From Rhodococcus sp. NBC_00297 (GTDB taxonomy: Bacteria; Actinomycetota; Actinomycetes; Mycobacteriales; Mycobacteriaceae): a DNA stretch of 64,000 bases. The stretch is taken from contig NZ_CP108041.1 in the NCBI RefSeq assembly GCF_036173065.1, positions 868,001 through 932,000 on the forward strand. Direction: 5' to 3'. The notes below the pieces were generated by a model. The model saw nothing but the letters and a program-made list of their open reading frames with translations, was not told where the DNA came from and made no database searches. Numbering within the stretch: the stretch's first letter is position 1; each line of letters starts with the position of its first letter. The position numbers were made by a program, and so were the translations under genes. Below, piece by piece: positions 35,376-43,113 of the stretch.

Positions 35376-35994
35376 TCAGATCAGCGTAGACCACGATATT
35401 GTCGTCGTAACTGGCTGCGTCGCTGTCGAATCGACCGCCACACGTGATCAGCCGGAGTCCCGGGTGGTCGATGTCGCCGTACACCGTGTTCGTCGGGAAC
35501 TCGGCCTTCGGGTACTGATCGACCTCCATGACCCGGAAGCGCGACGTGGTGCCGTCCTGCAGAGTGACGATCACGTCGTCGTCCGGGACGAGGTCACCGA
35601 GCCGGGAGAACACGCCCGGCGCACCGTCCCAGGCCACGTGACCGGCGATCACGGACGGCCCCATCGCGCCGGGAATCGGTGAACCCGTGTACCACCCGGC
35701 CGGAAACGCGCCGGGTGGTACCTCCATCGTCCCGTCCTGCTGCAGACCCAGGCCCATGAGGTCGGAACTCACGGAGATCGCGGGAACGTCGATGCGGACC
35801 GGCGGCGAGAGGGCCACGGCATCAGGGACACCGGTGGCGCCCTCGTCGACCACGCCGACGTCCGCCGACTCGGTCGCGGCCGGCGCCGGCGGGGCGGTGC
35901 CGGCAGCAGTGGAGCATCCGGAGATCAGCGCCAGCGCGAGCAGCACCGCAGCGCACAGTGAGCGCGCCGCGGTGGTGACGGAACGTGATGCCAT
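35368..35994 (-). CDS. lipoprotein sortase, class F/E type, partner of the ice-binding protein
   Basis: 208 residues. Signal peptide with lipobox LISGC (Cys27), so the enzyme is held at the outer face of the membrane. The sortase domain (about 60-208) has H119 (VIAGHVAWDG), C185 (LITCGG) and R188 nearby. It starts one base after the stop of the upstream gene, whose product ends in a sorting-signal-like motif, so it very likely anchors that protein. Confidence 0.85.
   Translation of the reverse strand: MASRSVTTAARSLCAAVLLALALISGCSTAAGTAPPAPAATESADVGVVDEGATGVPDAVALSPPVRIDVPAISVSSDLMGLGLQQDGTMEVPPGAFPAGWYTGSPIPGAMGPSVIAGHVAWDGAPGVFSRLGDLVPDDDVIVTLQDGTTSRFRVMEVDQYPKAEFPTNTVYGDIDHPGLRLITCGGRFDSDAASYDDNIVVYADLIS
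35371..35385. terminator. small hairpin over the convergent stops
   Basis: GCTGAT-CAG-ATCAGC is a perfect 6-bp stem with 3-base loop at the junction of the Gfo/Idh/MocA and sortase genes. Weak without further features. Confidence 0.4.
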
Positions 35995-35995
35995 G

Positions 35996-37288
35996 TCAGC
36001 TCTTTCGACGACGCAGCACCAGGGCCGACCCGATGATCGCCGCGGCCGCGAGGCCGATCGACGCGGGCCGCCAGTGGTCGGCCGACCGGACGGTGCTGCC
36101 GTCACCCGTGTCGACGCCACCACCCGGGACCTGAGTGATCTGGCTGCCCGGCGAGTACCGGCCCGGCGCGTCCGGACCCGTGGGGACACCGGGGGTTCCG
36201 GGCGTGTTCGGGGTTCCGGGCGTGTTCGGGGTTCCGGGAGTGTTCGGGGTTCCGGGAGTGTTCGGGGTTCCGGGAGTGTTCGGATTTCCCGGCGTGTTCG
36301 GGGTTCCCGGCGTACCGGGAGTGTTCGGGGTTCCCGGCGTACCGGGAGTGTCCGAGGTGGGCGGGACCGCCGGTGCGGTGGGCACCGACGAGGTGGGCGG
36401 TGTACCCGGCAACCCCGGAAGACCCGGGATGGTGATCACGGGCGGGACACCGGGGATCGACGGCAGTCCCGGGATCGACGGGATCGGAATCACGATGGGA
36501 GGCACCACGACTCCTCCGTCGCCGACCGGGGTGGTGGTCGTCCGCGGGGAGCAGTCGTTCGCCGTGATCACGTTGTCGTCCAGGGTGACCGCGCCGTTGC
36601 GCGCCAACACACGTCCGGAGACGGTCGCACCGTTCTGGACGCTGATCGAGGTGAGCGCCAGTACCGTTCCGACGAACGTCGTGGAGGTACCGATGGTCGC
36701 CGAGCTGCCCACCTGCCAGAAGACGTTGCAGGGATTCACGTTGATCAGTGCCACTCTGCTGCCGGACCCCGTGATCAATGTGGACGGTGCCTGAAAGACG
36801 AAGACGGCGTCGGGATCCGATCCACCGTCCAACGTGACGGTGCCGTTCAGGGCCAGTGCGCTGGAAGCCTTGTAGACCCCCGGGGCGAGGGTGCTGCCGG
36901 TGATGTCGGCAGCGACGTTCGCCGAGATCGGCTCCGCACTCGCCTGGTCGTATGCCGTGGTGAGGTCCGACTGCGCCTGCAGCGCAACCGCATTGGCGGC
37001 ATGGATCGTGCCGTTGTTCACGAGACCGGGCGGAAACCCCGTGACGGCCGCGGTCGGACTGGTTCCGAGGTCACCCGAGATGACCGACGGGCCGGTGTTG
37101 GTCACGCCCGCACCGGCCAGGACCGCGTAACTGGCAGCGGTGCCGAGTCCCACCGGAGTGGCGGCGTCGGCGGTGCTCGCGCCGACGATCATCAGAGCCG
37201 CCGTGGCGACGGCGACGGTACCCAGTGCGGGGAGGCGGCCTCGCTTCGCGGCGTCGAAGGGAGAGCGGTCGAGGTGTGTCCTGATCAT
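35996..37288 (-). CDS. ice-binding protein-like (DUF3494) surface protein with Pro-rich stalk and sorting signal
   Basis: 430 residues from the ATG preceded by AAGGAA. Signal peptide (to about residue 42, ending STADA), a DUF3494 beta-solenoid domain (about 43-245: GLGTAASYAVLAGAGVTNTG, SVISGDLGT, GVYKASSALALNG), a stalk of TPGTPN repeats, then QVPGGGVDTGDGS, a hydrophobic helix and the basic end RRRKS. DUF3494 proteins bind ice and are typical of cold-adapted microbes, though some members have other functions. The C-terminal layout is that of a sortase substrate, and a sortase gene follows at once. Confidence 0.88.
   Translation of the reverse strand: MIRTHLDRSPFDAAKRGRLPALGTVAVATAALMIVGASTADAATPVGLGTAASYAVLAGAGVTNTGPSVISGDLGTSPTAAVTGFPPGLVNNGTIHAANAVALQAQSDLTTAYDQASAEPISANVAADITGSTLAPGVYKASSALALNGTVTLDGGSDPDAVFVFQAPSTLITGSGSRVALINVNPCNVFWQVGSSATIGTSTTFVGTVLALTSISVQNGATVSGRVLARNGAVTLDDNVITANDCSPRTTTTPVGDGGVVVPPIVIPIPSIPGLPSIPGVPPVITIPGLPGLPGTPPTSSVPTAPAVPPTSDTPGTPGTPNTPGTPGTPNTPGNPNTPGTPNTPGTPNTPGTPNTPGTPNTPGTPGVPTGPDAPGRYSPGSQITQVPGGGVDTGDGSTVRSADHWRPASIGLAAAAIIGSALVLRRRKS
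36195..36352. repeat. 18-bp tandem repeat encoding the TPGTPN stalk
   Basis: About eight units of GTTCCGGGCGTGTTCGGG and variants with a half-unit shift near the end encode the Pro-Gly-Thr-Asn stalk. Unit length is a multiple of three, so stalk length can vary by recombination. Confidence 0.85.
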
Positions 37289-37733
37289 GCGGTTCCTTGC
37301 GCGATGTGGTGAATGTGCCGCATCCCTGATGCAGCACATGTGGTGCGCAGACTCTGTCCCCGACGACGCAGAGCGGTGCGATGACGCCCCGGCGACGTCG
37401 GCGCGTCGATGACCGTCCGAGAAGACGACCACGGCGCCGAGATGTGGCGGGGGCAGGTGTGAGATCGAGCCGACTCCGTCGAATGCGACGTAGATTTACG
37501 GCATAAATGAGAGTGAACAGGACGATAACGGTAATGTCAATGCATGCCGGAATTGCGACATTCTGTCGAGTCCGGACAATCACGTGATGGACGACTGACA
37601 CCTCTGTGCGACAACGATTCTCGGACTCTGATGTCGACATCGATACGATATCAGGCATGCATTCACGATATAACGGATGAATAACTTGGATGTACCGCCT
37701 CAGTTCTGTCCGACCGGCCGCATCGACCTCCGA
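37289..37733. other. 445-bp noncoding region, AT-rich in its second half
   Basis: No gene is supported. From about 37490 to 37690 base composition drops far below the surroundings. AATGCATGCC (37539-37548) and its inverse GGCATGCATT (37654-37663) lie 105 bp apart. Presumably promoter and control region for the ice-binding gene, whose transcription runs away from it; no clean -35/-10 pair was found. Confidence 0.45.
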
Positions 37734-38486
37734 TCACCGCAGACGCGAGGTCAACGCGTGTGCGGCCCGCAGCAGCTGTTCGCCGAGAACAGGGCGCCGG
37801 ACATCGTCGAAACGGCCGGCGACGCCCGTCAGACTCAGCGCCCACGCCGGGGCGTCGCGGCGATCGAACACCGCGGCCCCGAGACCCCAGCTACCTTCCA
37901 CCAACAACCCGGGATTCACCGAGTATCCCTGCACCAGAACTTGTTCCACCCGTTCGGCGATCTCGCGCGGCGCGTGACGTTCTCCCCAGCCGCCGAGCTC
38001 TGCACGGTCGAGGTACTCCACCCGCTCACGTTCGGGCAGGTGCGCGAGGATCACCAACCCGGCGGACGCGACTCCGAGGGGCATGCGCAGGCCGACGTGC
38101 AGGACGTGCGAGCGCAGCGGGAAACTGCCCTCCTCGCTCGCGATGCAGACCGTCTCGTCGCCCCGACGTGCCGACAGGAAGGCGCTCTCCCCCGTCGTTC
38201 GGGCCAGATCGCGCAGGATGTCTCCCGCGCTCGACGTGATGTCGTACCGCTCCGCTGCCATCGATCCGAGAAGGAAGGTCTCGGGCCCCAGCGCCCACCG
38301 GCCCGACTCGTGCCGATCGACGAAGCCCTCCGCCGCCAACGCGGTGACCATCCGGTGCACGGTGGGCCGCGCCAACCCGGCGGTCCTGGCGATGTCGGTG
38401 GTCGACGCGCCGTCCGGCTCGTGATCACCGATGGCACGCATCACGGCCGCGACCCGCGCGATGACCGACCTCGCTGCCTCCGCCAT
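37734..38486 (-). CDS. IclR family transcriptional regulator
   Basis: 250 residues. Winged helix (STTDIARTAGLARPTVHRMV, about residues 28-47) and effector domain with GSFPLRSHVLHVGLRMPLGVASAG, a hallmark of IclR proteins. I use the ATG; two GTG codons just upstream are possible starts and none has a clear ribosome binding site. Divergent from the CoA-transferase genes, with a 19-bp dyad between, so it likely regulates them, in the manner of PcaR-type regulators. Confidence 0.92.
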   Translation of the reverse strand: MAEAARSVIARVAAVMRAIGDHEPDGASTTDIARTAGLARPTVHRMVTALAAEGFVDRHESGRWALGPETFLLGSMAAERYDITSSAGDILRDLARTTGESAFLSARRGDETVCIASEEGSFPLRSHVLHVGLRMPLGVASAGLVILAHLPERERVEYLDRAELGGWGERHAPREIAERVEQVLVQGYSVNPGLLVEGSWGLGAAVFDRRDAPAWALSLTGVAGRFDDVRRPVLGEQLLRAAHALTSRLR

Positions 38487-38509
38487 CACCACAGTCTAGG
38501 GCTCGCGGG

Positions 38510-38528
38510 GTGTCCACTCAGTGAACAC
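38510..38528. promoter_or_regulatory. 19-bp dyad, candidate IclR operator
   Basis: GTGTCCACT-C-AGTGAACAC has nine-base arms with one mismatch, 24 bp upstream of the IclR start and 152 bp before the CoA-transferase gene. Size and position fit an IclR dimer site. Confidence 0.6.
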
Positions 38529-38679
38529 CGTGCCGCCGATCGTTCCACGAGTCGAGCAGTTCGCCGTCCGGAACCCGTATCGCCTGCGAAGACGCTGCGG
38601 TCCTGATCGAATGCAGAGAGTGCGCACGTCCACTCACCGGACCGTACATCTGATCAGTACTCGATCTCAGGAGGAACTC

Positions 38680-39444
38680 GTGGCCACCGAAGTCCTGTCC
38701 ACCCCCGCCGACGCGATACGCGGCGTCACGGACGGCGCCACCCTGGCCGTCGGCGGCTTCGGACTCTGCGGCATCCCGGACGCACTGATCGACGCCCTCG
38801 CCGCCACCGACGTCACCGATCTGGAGGTCTTCTCCAACAACTGCGGAGTGGACGACCACGGCCTCGGCATCCTGCTCGCAGCGCACCGGATCCGTCGCGT
38901 CACCGCGTCCTACGTCGGCGAGAACAAGGAATTCGCCCGGCAGTACCTCTCCGGCGAGCTCGAGGTCGAGCTCACTCCCCAGGGCACTCTCGCCGAACGA
39001 CTACGCGCCGGGGGCGCGGGCATCCCGGCGTTCTTCACCCCGGCCGGTGTCGGCAGCCCCATCGCCGACGGCGGGCTCCCGTGGCGCTACGCCGCCGACG
39101 GATCCGTCGCACTCGCATCCCCCCCGAAGGAGACCCGCGTCTTCGGCGACAAGCGGTACGTCCTCGAGGAGGGTATCCGCGCCGACTTCGCGCTCGTGCA
39201 CGCGCACCTGGGTGACACCGACGGAAACCTCGTCTTCGACAAGGCAGCCATGAACTTCAACCCGCTCGCCGCCATGGCCGGCCGCATCACCGTCGCTCAG
39301 GTCGAGCATCTCGTGCAGCCGGGCGAGATCGACCCGGCGCACGTGCACCTGCCCGGCGTGTTCGTCCAGCGCATCGTGGAGACCGGCCCACAGACACCCC
39401 GCATCGAGAAGCGCACCACCCGACCCGCAGGAGACGCACGATGA
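38680..39444 (+). CDS. 3-oxoacid CoA-transferase subunit A
   Basis: 254 residues from a GTG with AGGAGG upstream; an earlier frame is open but unsupported. CoA-binding [27 protein letters not shown] and [18 protein letters not shown] are typical of ScoA/PcaI. It transfers CoA from succinyl-CoA to acetoacetate or 3-oxoadipate; the two cannot be told apart here. Its stop overlaps subunit B (ATGA). Confidence 0.93.
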   Translation: MATEVLSTPADAIRGVTDGATLAVGGFGLCGIPDALIDALAATDVTDLEVFSNNCGVDDHGLGILLAAHRIRRVTASYVGENKEFARQYLSGELEVELTPQGTLAERLRAGGAGIPAFFTPAGVGSPIADGGLPWRYAADGSVALASPPKETRVFGDKRYVLEEGIRADFALVHAHLGDTDGNLVFDKAAMNFNPLAAMAGRITVAQVEHLVQPGEIDPAHVHLPGVFVQRIVETGPQTPRIEKRTTRPAGDAR

Positions 39445-40106
39445 GCACCGACACCGGATGGACCCGCGAGAACATGGCTCGGCGCGCGGCGGCCGAACTG
39501 CGCGACGGTGATTACGTGAACCTCGGCATCGGGCTGCCCACACTGATTCCCGGCTTCCTCGATCCCGCGATCCGCGTCACGCTGCACTCCGAGAACGGCA
39601 TCCTCGGTACCGGCCCCTACCCCACCGAGGACGAGGTCGACGCGAATCTCATCAACGCCGGCAAGGAAACCGTCACCACCCTGCCCGGCGCGGCGTTCTT
39701 CGACTCCGCGCTGTCCTTCGGCATGATCCGCGGCAGCCACATCGACACCGCCGTCCTCGGCGGCATGCAGGTCTCGGCGACCGGCGACCTCGCCAACTGG
39801 ATGGTCCCGGGAAAGATGGTCAAGGGCATGGGCGGCGCCATGGACCTCGTCCACGGCGCCGCGCGCGTCATCGTCGTCATGGAGCACACCGATCGGGACG
39901 GCAACCCCAAGATCGTCGACGCGTGCACGCTCCCCCTCACCGGTCAGGCCGTCGTCGACCGTGTCATCACCGACTACGCCGTCATCGACGTCGTCGGCGA
40001 CGGCACCCTGGTCCTGCGGGAGACCGCGCCCGGTGTCACGGCGGCGCAGGTACACGACGCCACCGGCGCCACCCTCACCGACGCCGACGACCTCGTCACG
40101 CACTGA
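39441..40106 (+). CDS. 3-oxoacid CoA-transferase subunit B
   Basis: 221 residues. [11 protein letters not shown], and the catalytic Glu in [12 protein letters not shown], followed by [28 protein letters not shown] and the C-terminal half typical of ScoB/PcaJ. Forms a heterodimer or heterotetramer with subunit A. The neighbouring IclR gene gives some weight to the 3-oxoadipate reading, but no other beta-ketoadipate genes are present. Confidence 0.93.
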   Translation: MSTDTGWTRENMARRAAAELRDGDYVNLGIGLPTLIPGFLDPAIRVTLHSENGILGTGPYPTEDEVDANLINAGKETVTTLPGAAFFDSALSFGMIRGSHIDTAVLGGMQVSATGDLANWMVPGKMVKGMGGAMDLVHGAARVIVVMEHTDRDGNPKIVDACTLPLTGQAVVDRVITDYAVIDVVGDGTLVLRETAPGVTAAQVHDATGATLTDADDLVTH

Positions 40107-40111
40107 CCGGC

Positions 40112-40146
40112 GGCGGGCCGTTCTCACGGCGTGAGGATGGCCCGCC
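40112..40146. terminator. bidirectional terminator hairpin
   Basis: GGCGGGCC (40112-40119) pairs with GGCCCGCC (40139-40146), and within it CTCAC (40123-40127) pairs with GTGAG (40131-40135). It lies between the convergent CoA-transferase and alcohol dehydrogenase genes and covers the latter's stop. Confidence 0.7.
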
Positions 40147-41158
40147 CTCGCACCGTGCCTGCGTCCAGATCGTCGATGGCGCTCTGGAAGTCGTCGAGTG
40201 CGTACTTCGCGGTGTGCAGAACGACGGACCCGCGTGCCGCGAGAGCCATGAGGTCGCACAGGTCGTTGTAGGACCCGACCAGGTTGCCGATGACGTTGAT
40301 CTCCGACGACACGATGTCGATTGTCGGCACGTCGATGTTCTCGCCGTATCCGACGACGTGGTAATTGCCCGCCTGCCGCAACATCGCGATGCCCTCCGCC
40401 GTCGCGCCGCCTTCACCGACGAAATCGATGACCGCTTCGCCGCCCTGCCCGCCGGTGAGCTCGAGCACCTGCTCGATGTGGGTGCCGTCGGCGACGACGC
40501 CGTGATCCGCCCCGATGGACAGGGCCAGCTTCACCGCGTCGGCGTTACGGTCGACGACCACGATCTCGGCCGCGGTCAGCGCCTTCAGCACCTGAATCCC
40601 GATGTGCCCCAGCCCGCCTGCGCCGATCACCACGACGCGGTCGCGGGGAGTCAGATGCCGGGAAGCCTTCGACGCGGCGTGATAGGCCGTCAGTCCGGCA
40701 TCGGCCAGGGCAGCCACGTCCGCCGGCTCCAGCGAGTCGTCCAGCTTCACCACACTGCGTGCCGACGTCTTCAGGTACTCCGCGTAGCCACCGTTCGTGT
40801 CGATGCCGGGGAACTGGTTGATCTCGCAGTGCACGTCGTCGCCGGATCGGCAGGCGCGGCAGAGCCCGCACGTGATGAGCGGGTGGACGATGACCTTGTC
40901 ACCCTCCTGCACGTTCGTCACTGCGGAACCGACGGCGTGGACCCAGCCGGCGTTCTCGTGACCGATCGTGTACGGCAGGGTCACGTTCGACTTCTCGGCC
41001 CACTGCCCCTCGAGGATGTGCAGATCGGTACGGCACACCCCCGCTCCACCGATCCGGACGACCACGTCGAACGGCCCCGTGGGAGTCGGAACGGGCACCT
41101 CGGTCATTCGGAGTTTCTCGTGGTACCCCACGACCTGGACTGCGCGCATGGTGTTCAT
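40124..41158 (-). CDS. zinc-type alcohol dehydrogenase of the monooxygenase-accessory set
   Basis: 344 residues. Catalytic zinc ligands in GVCRTDLH and GHENAGWV; structural zinc in CGLCRACRSGDDVHC; NAD motif VIGAGGLGHIG. GAGGAG precedes the ATG. It is the third gene of amidohydrolase-DUF59-ADH, the order found behind the propane/acetone/phenol monooxygenases of mycobacteria and rhodococci (mim/prm), where the ADH oxidises the alcohol formed. Here no monooxygenase genes are present. Confidence 0.93.
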   Translation of the reverse strand: MNTMRAVQVVGYHEKLRMTEVPVPTPTGPFDVVVRIGGAGVCRTDLHILEGQWAEKSNVTLPYTIGHENAGWVHAVGSAVTNVQEGDKVIVHPLITCGLCRACRSGDDVHCEINQFPGIDTNGGYAEYLKTSARSVVKLDDSLEPADVAALADAGLTAYHAASKASRHLTPRDRVVVIGAGGLGHIGIQVLKALTAAEIVVVDRNADAVKLALSIGADHGVVADGTHIEQVLELTGGQGGEAVIDFVGEGGATAEGIAMLRQAGNYHVVGYGENIDVPTIDIVSSEINVIGNLVGSYNDLCDLMALAARGSVVLHTAKYALDDFQSAIDDLDAGTVRGRAILTP

Positions 41159-41186
41159 GATGTGTCTCCTCGGCTTCTCGGGAAGG

Positions 41187-41891
41187 TCAGGCGTCGACCG
41201 TCGTGCGGTCCGGGTCGTCGTAGCGGGTACGGAGCAGTCCCCGGCAGAAGTGGGCGTTGCCGTCGATCGAGATGCGGGTCGATCGAGCCCGACGCAGTGC
41301 GAGCGGCACGTCGAGCTGCGTGTAGCCGGCTCCGGTGTGATCGACCATGACGATGCTGTCGGGCACGTCGTCCAGGCCGAGGGACCGTCGCCGCGACCGC
41401 AGTGCCCTGGTGGTGTCGTCGTCCGGGAGATCGCCCAGCACAACAGTTCCCATGTCCTCCATGCGCCGGGACGGATCCCGCTTCAGCAGCGCGGTCAGGC
41501 ACCGCTCCATCGCCGCGACGTGAGCCTTGCGCTGGAACGTCGTCCGGAGCTCCTCCAGATCGTTCTCCGCTTCGTGCGCGAAGGTGCCCCGGTATCCCGC
41601 GTCCGCGGCGAGTCCCGCGTTGATGATCGGTGAATCGTGGTGGTCGTCGAGTTCCACCGTCACGTTCCGCGTCCAGGGCAGGCCGGTGAGCACGTCCTTC
41701 GCGTCGGAGGCCATGAGGTAGGCGAAGTTCGGCGCGCAGAAGGACGTCGGCAAGCGCAGGTGCACCACGACGTCACGGTCCTCGGAGACGGTGAGCGACT
41801 GCACGAAGTCGAGGTCGGTGATCGGCTCGTCGAGCTCGGGATCGATCACCACGTCCAGAGCCCGCATCGCCGAGTCGGCACGGGTGGTCAT
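41187..41891 (-). CDS. DUF59/MIP18-domain protein, iron-sulfur or diiron assembly factor
   Basis: 234 residues. N-terminal DUF59 fold (ALDVVIDPELDEPITDLDFV, LRLPTSFCAPNFAYLMASD with the conserved Cys), then a C-terminal half without recognised domain that is characteristic of the mim/prm-associated protein. It starts one base after the amidohydrolase stop. In monooxygenase operons it probably helps to assemble metal centres; here its client is missing. Confidence 0.88.
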   Translation of the reverse strand: MTTRADSAMRALDVVIDPELDEPITDLDFVQSLTVSEDRDVVVHLRLPTSFCAPNFAYLMASDAKDVLTGLPWTRNVTVELDDHHDSPIINAGLAADAGYRGTFAHEAENDLEELRTTFQRKAHVAAMERCLTALLKRDPSRRMEDMGTVVLGDLPDDDTTRALRSRRRSLGLDDVPDSIVMVDHTGAGYTQLDVPLALRRARSTRISIDGNAHFCRGLLRTRYDDPDRTTVDA

Positions 41892-41892
41892 C

Positions 41893-42945
41893 TCACGCTC
41901 CCACGAGAATGTCGTCGGCCGCACGGTCGGCGCCGCGCGGGCCGGTGGCCGTCTCGTCGGCATCGGCGATCTGCAGCTCCGCCGGAACCGGGATGTCGTA
42001 CATCTTCGCGGCGTTCAGGCCCAGCACCTTGCGCTTCTGGTCCATCGTGATCTCCGGGTACTCGCTCAGCTCCGCCGGGATCTGGAAGTCGACGAACGAC
42101 TCGATCAGCCAGCGCGGTGTCCAGAGGGCGTAGTCGGACGAGAACTGGATCCGGTCCTCACCGAGCCAGTAGAGCAACTCGCCCATGATCTGGCCGAAGT
42201 ACTTCGGCCGGGAGTGGATGAACGGCATCGCGACGGCGAGCCCGGCATGCACGTTCGGCTCCTGGGTGGCGATCCAGCAGAAGTCCTCGAGCCGCGGGAG
42301 ACCGCAGTGCTCGACGACGAAGTTCAGATCGGTGAAGTCGGTGGCGACATGATCGACGTCCGCCACGTCGAAGGCATCGCGATCGAGCGGCCTGATGGTC
42401 GGTCCCTTGTGGACGTGGATGTTGGTGATCCCGAGCTCGCGGCAGACCTCGAGGTAACGCCGGGTCCAGTCGTCGTCGAGCTTGTAGCCGCGAGAGTCTC
42501 CGTGCCACTCCGCCGTGTAGAGCTTGACGCCCTTCAGTCCGAACCGTTCGGCATCGGCGCGGAGCTGATCGAGCCCACGCTCGCCGTTGCGCGGATCGAA
42601 GTGGTGGTTGTAGGTGAGCTTGTCGGGATTCTGCGCCGTGAGGGCCCATGCCTCCTCCGTCTGCCCGAACCCGTTCACGTAGAACTCCCCGAGGTGGGCC
42701 GGCTGGAAGATCGCATGATCGACGTACCCGTCCTCGAAGAGGTCCTTCATCAGGCGGTCGCCGCCCTGATAGAGGTACTCGTCGTACGGCCACAGCTCGC
42801 TCTCGGGCGACAGGTTGCGGTGGTAGTCGTAGAAGCAGTCGATGAACTGCTTGCCGTGGATGTTGCGCTGGTTCTCGGGCCGCGCGTCCCACAGCGCGAC
42901 GTGCGCGTCGACGATGAAGAAGCTGTTGTCGCCCTTGGTGTACAT
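41893..42945 (-). CDS. amidohydrolase family protein of the monooxygenase-accessory set
   Basis: 350 residues, amidohydrolase-2 TIM barrel: FIVDAHVALWDA near the N-terminus (with only one His of the usual HxH), VKLYTAEW, NIHVHKGP, NFVVEHCG and FSSDYALWTP. GAAGGGA precedes the ATG. It matches the protein encoded directly after the monooxygenase subunits in mim/prm clusters as I recall it, where it is needed for activity of the oxygenase in an unclear way. Loss of one His suggests that it may not be an ordinary hydrolase. Confidence 0.85.
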   Translation of the reverse strand: MYTKGDNSFFIVDAHVALWDARPENQRNIHGKQFIDCFYDYHRNLSPESELWPYDEYLYQGGDRLMKDLFEDGYVDHAIFQPAHLGEFYVNGFGQTEEAWALTAQNPDKLTYNHHFDPRNGERGLDQLRADAERFGLKGVKLYTAEWHGDSRGYKLDDDWTRRYLEVCRELGITNIHVHKGPTIRPLDRDAFDVADVDHVATDFTDLNFVVEHCGLPRLEDFCWIATQEPNVHAGLAVAMPFIHSRPKYFGQIMGELLYWLGEDRIQFSSDYALWTPRWLIESFVDFQIPAELSEYPEITMDQKRKVLGLNAAKMYDIPVPAELQIADADETATGPRGADRAADDILVGA

Positions 42946-43028
42946 CGAGGTCCCTTCGTCGTGTGACTGGCGTCACCTTCACTGGCTCGACGCTAGGGCG
43001 CGACGGACGGGAAGCGGGCGTCCCCGGC

Positions 43029-43043
43029 GTCTCAATCTGAGAC
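43029..43043. promoter_or_regulatory. 15-bp dyad in the amidohydrolase/regulator gap
   Basis: GTCTCA-ATC-TGAGAC is perfect over six bases per arm and lies midway in the 168-bp divergent gap. It is the obvious candidate binding site for the divergent Fis-type regulator. Confidence 0.6.
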
Positions 43044-43113
43044 GGTCGACCACCCCTCGGGCGCTGTAACCTGGATCACAACCCGACCCGCTTCGACCCA
43101 CCAGGACGCCCGC

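Noticed and set aside
36195..36352. Possible CRISPR array
   Set aside because: Units are directly contiguous 18-mers in a coding frame with no spacers and no cas genes nearby.
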